From an uncultured Clostridia bacterium (lineage in GTDB: Bacteria; Bacillota; Clostridia; HGM11514), in NCBI GenBank assembly GCA_934489915.1, contig CAKSSZ010000077.1:1-6910 (forward strand): DNA of 6,910 bases. The letters are read 5' to 3'. This document shows, one piece after another, positions 6,301 to 6,910 of the stretch. A program made the position numbers and the translations under genes. The notes under the pieces are model-generated. The model made no database searches, was not told the DNA's origin, and worked only from the letters and a program-made list of their open reading frames with translations. Position 1 is the first letter of the stretch, and every line of letters starts with the position of its first letter.

Positions 6301-6910
6301 CTCACGGTCAACAGTCCATCTTTACCGACGATGGCGAAATCGGACCTGCTATTTACGGGAATATTTTCTATAAGGGCGGCTTGCCTAATTTCCCGATCAA
6401 AACCAACGGCGGTCAGTTCCATCAGATTTACCAAAATATTTTTATGGACAACAAGGTTGGCGTATATATGCAAAACTGGGGGCAGTCCGGCACCGGCGTC
6501 AAAAATGAGATGATCCCTGCCGTTTGGTGGATCGGAATCATTTCTGCCACTACCTTTACAGACAGAAGCAAGCTGCTGTACAGCGATACCTGGCGGGATT
6601 ATTATCAAAAAACCGAGCCGACCGGGTATTGGGCAAAGGTATTTGATTATCTCAATCCCGAGCTTTGCACCGAAGGGAAAAAACTGTCTGACGCTAAGGA
6701 TAAAGACGGGCTTGCAGCCTGGGTGGGAACAAAGGTTCCTGCCGGCCACACGAACTTTGTTTACGATAATGTGTGGATCAACATTCCTACGATTATGGAC
6801 AAGGCAGGCAAAGGAAATTGGGCAGAGCTGAAAAACAACCTGTCCCTGAGCGCAGCGGAAGGCAAGAGCCTGTTTGTAGACTACGGAACAGACTTTACGC
6901 TGACCGGCGA
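3378..6910 (+). CDS. Secreted modular protein: GLUG-like beta-helix module plus GH141-like right-handed beta-helix (3' end outside window)
   Basis: The frame stays open from ATG 3378 to the right edge, 1177 codons without a stop. Residues 1-25 are a signal peptide (MTKK plus hydrophobic core, cleavage near VTMA). Residues 26-395 are the same module as in the preceding gene (about 81% identical over a 134-residue stretch I compared), with seven shared cysteines. Residues about 407-486 are a small beta domain of bacterial-repeat type. The catalytic-type part starts at about 490: YVDPMNGSDTNDGNSPDAAF, then VYVNLRGGYYPMEQTLTF, DSGTEEQPIVYRSY, and a helix of N/D-rich rungs (796-1030) including DGGAIYAGR (944-952), GNLIRYNYFHDIGG and TDDGEIGPAIYGNIFYKGG (983-1001). 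This order matches GH141 and related beta-helix hydrolases (known activities: alpha-L-fucosidase on rhamnogalacturonan II, xylanase). Asp944 and Asp984/985 are candidate catalytic acids. Substrate cannot be read from sequence; other polysaccharide-active beta-helix families remain possible. The C-terminus, perhaps with anchoring domains, is not in the window. Confidence 0.9.
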   Translation, partial: MTKKLLALLLTCLLILCSVPAVTMADGDPYFAGSGTEADPYLIQTPEDLATLVYLTNDYGKKDKDGNPYYDTGSSFTVPGTDTVWQVHGKAGYYCGRWGNPSPIRYYKMTADLDMSGYDFTQGGIGGGNVDTAFSGHFDGNGHVIQNWKSSGSGTCANNGIFAQAHFGNVPGQSIVNLGVEHASVTGSGGHCGVLVGLLYSWGNQDNTGIFNCYVKDSETLRAGGSSDGSDANGAMVGYADMDSSEDGHRLTISGCYVKNVALNQVGSAGNVPEASNPGGIVGRFNHRWKLNHRLQLKDCYAYGTETAKNLPVVGISPVNEEAAPGSKNTITFENCYQPETDTAWLKASGLGSADAEKDHVIGTGGLQAPAASDFGAGLYTDDTLDVNDALPLLQWEFERIKNQSSSEITVSIDEGGTVSHSGNAVQDGDRLTGIIGRAFTLQIKSDAGFMPVCTFDGAEVAVSGGVLSVPVTKAAHQISITFREMKNMGTEFYVDPMNGSDTNDGNSPDAAFQSLQAAKEKVSSYRQNNMLGQGTVYVNLRGGYYPMEQTLTFSVDDSGTEEQPIVYRSYQNERAVLTGAQSLDASQIERVTDEALLNRLSESYAKDHLYMLDLKAQGVALPPLRSNSNTSGMRFYMNGSALINARWPNDDKTGEQYFVRGQPVDLTKEQQGKYNGGGQPVVMEYTDPSNRSAKWNIKKNDVFLGGAIAYLWWPECLLIDQLDADKKQVITASSAAYGQDTYTSKTERYLYFENLFEEIDQPGESYLDRETGILYFYPIGSVKNATLSLSQTGADLIRVQGASYLTFQNIDFVESCGNALSLSGEHITVDGSKIHGIGKSGVEASGTDLIVKNCDIYDFASYGILLSGGNRETLQPSGNVITNNKIHGGYGAVATGIQAGGVGHTISHNEMFDFSIQAIRYDDMNNSVIEYNQIYDTQLLNADGGAIYAGRNSTDLGNLIRYNYFHDIGGHIGAHGQQSIFTDDGEIGPAIYGNIFYKGGLPNFPIKTNGGQFHQIYQNIFMDNKVGVYMQNWGQSGTGVKNEMIPAVWWIGIISATTFTDRSKLLYSDTWRDYYQKTEPTGYWAKVFDYLNPELCTEGKKLSDAKDKDGLAAWVGTKVPAGHTNFVYDNVWINIPTIMDKAGKGNWAELKNNLSLSAAEGKSLFVDYGTDFTLTG
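3642..3737 (+). repeat. Direct repeat block A, copy 2 (within GH141-like gene)
   Basis: Partner of 1839-1934: 90 of 96 bases identical, with only synonymous differences. Encodes residues 89-120 of the GH141-like protein. Confidence 0.85.
4014..4104 (+). repeat. Direct repeat block B, copy 2 (within GH141-like gene)
   Basis: Partner of 2211-2301: 87 of 91 bases identical, with the 35-base exact match at 4041-4075. Encodes NCYVKDSETLRAGG and the following residues of the shared N-terminal module. Confidence 0.85.

Noticed and set aside
5742..6749. A 335-codon open frame on the minus strand opposite the GH141-like domain
   Set aside because: It is in exact codon register with the sense gene, where antisense stops need sense codons TTA, CTA or TCA, which are rare here. 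The sense strand has clear family motifs and the antisense product resembles nothing.
1..6910. CRISPR arrays, tRNA or rRNA genes, insertion sequences, phage attachment sites
   Set aside because: No short regularly spaced repeats, no RNA gene signatures and no transposase or terminal inverted repeats were seen. The only long repeats are the two paralogous coding modules.

Overview
The window looks like a piece of chromosome from an anaerobic, probably gut-dwelling Bacillota (Clostridia) bacterium. This is inferred from moderate GC content, strong AGGAGG-type ribosome binding sites, recognisable sigma-A-type promoters, short hairpin-plus-T-run terminators, and the protein types present. I cannot name a genus from sequence alone.

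Layout. Bases 1-97 are the last 31 codons of an unidentified + strand gene. A hairpin at 102-141 with A/T tails can terminate both this gene and the facing gene at 148-426 (- strand), which encodes a small unrecognised protein with a C-terminal membrane anchor. Bases 427-593 are a divergent intergenic region with a good promoter (491-519) reading rightward into an AraC-family regulator (594-1466; upstream start possible at 561). After a terminator (1481-1512), whose loop also holds the -35 box of the next promoter (1492-1520), come two large secreted-protein genes: 1581-3356 (591 aa, complete) and 3378-6910 (1177 codons visible, running off the right edge). They are separated by 21 bases and are probably co-transcribed.

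The two secreted proteins are tandem paralogues. Each has a signal peptide followed by a closely similar module of about 370 residues, predicted to be a parallel beta-helix with GLUG-like turns and a conserved set of seven cysteines. After that module they differ. The first ends in a beta-rich domain and an unrecognised tail, with no catalytic domain I can see. The second has a small beta-rich linker domain and then a large right-handed beta-helix resembling the GH141-type glycoside hydrolases and their relatives (alpha-L-fucosidase / xylanase-like).

The most economical reading is a small carbohydrate-use locus. A cupin-type AraC regulator senses a sugar and switches on an exported pair: a probable glycan-binding or surface protein and a modular glycan hydrolase carrying the same N-terminal module. 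The tandem duplication (offset 1803 bases, in frame) and the doubled N-terminal module are the most unusual parts of the window.
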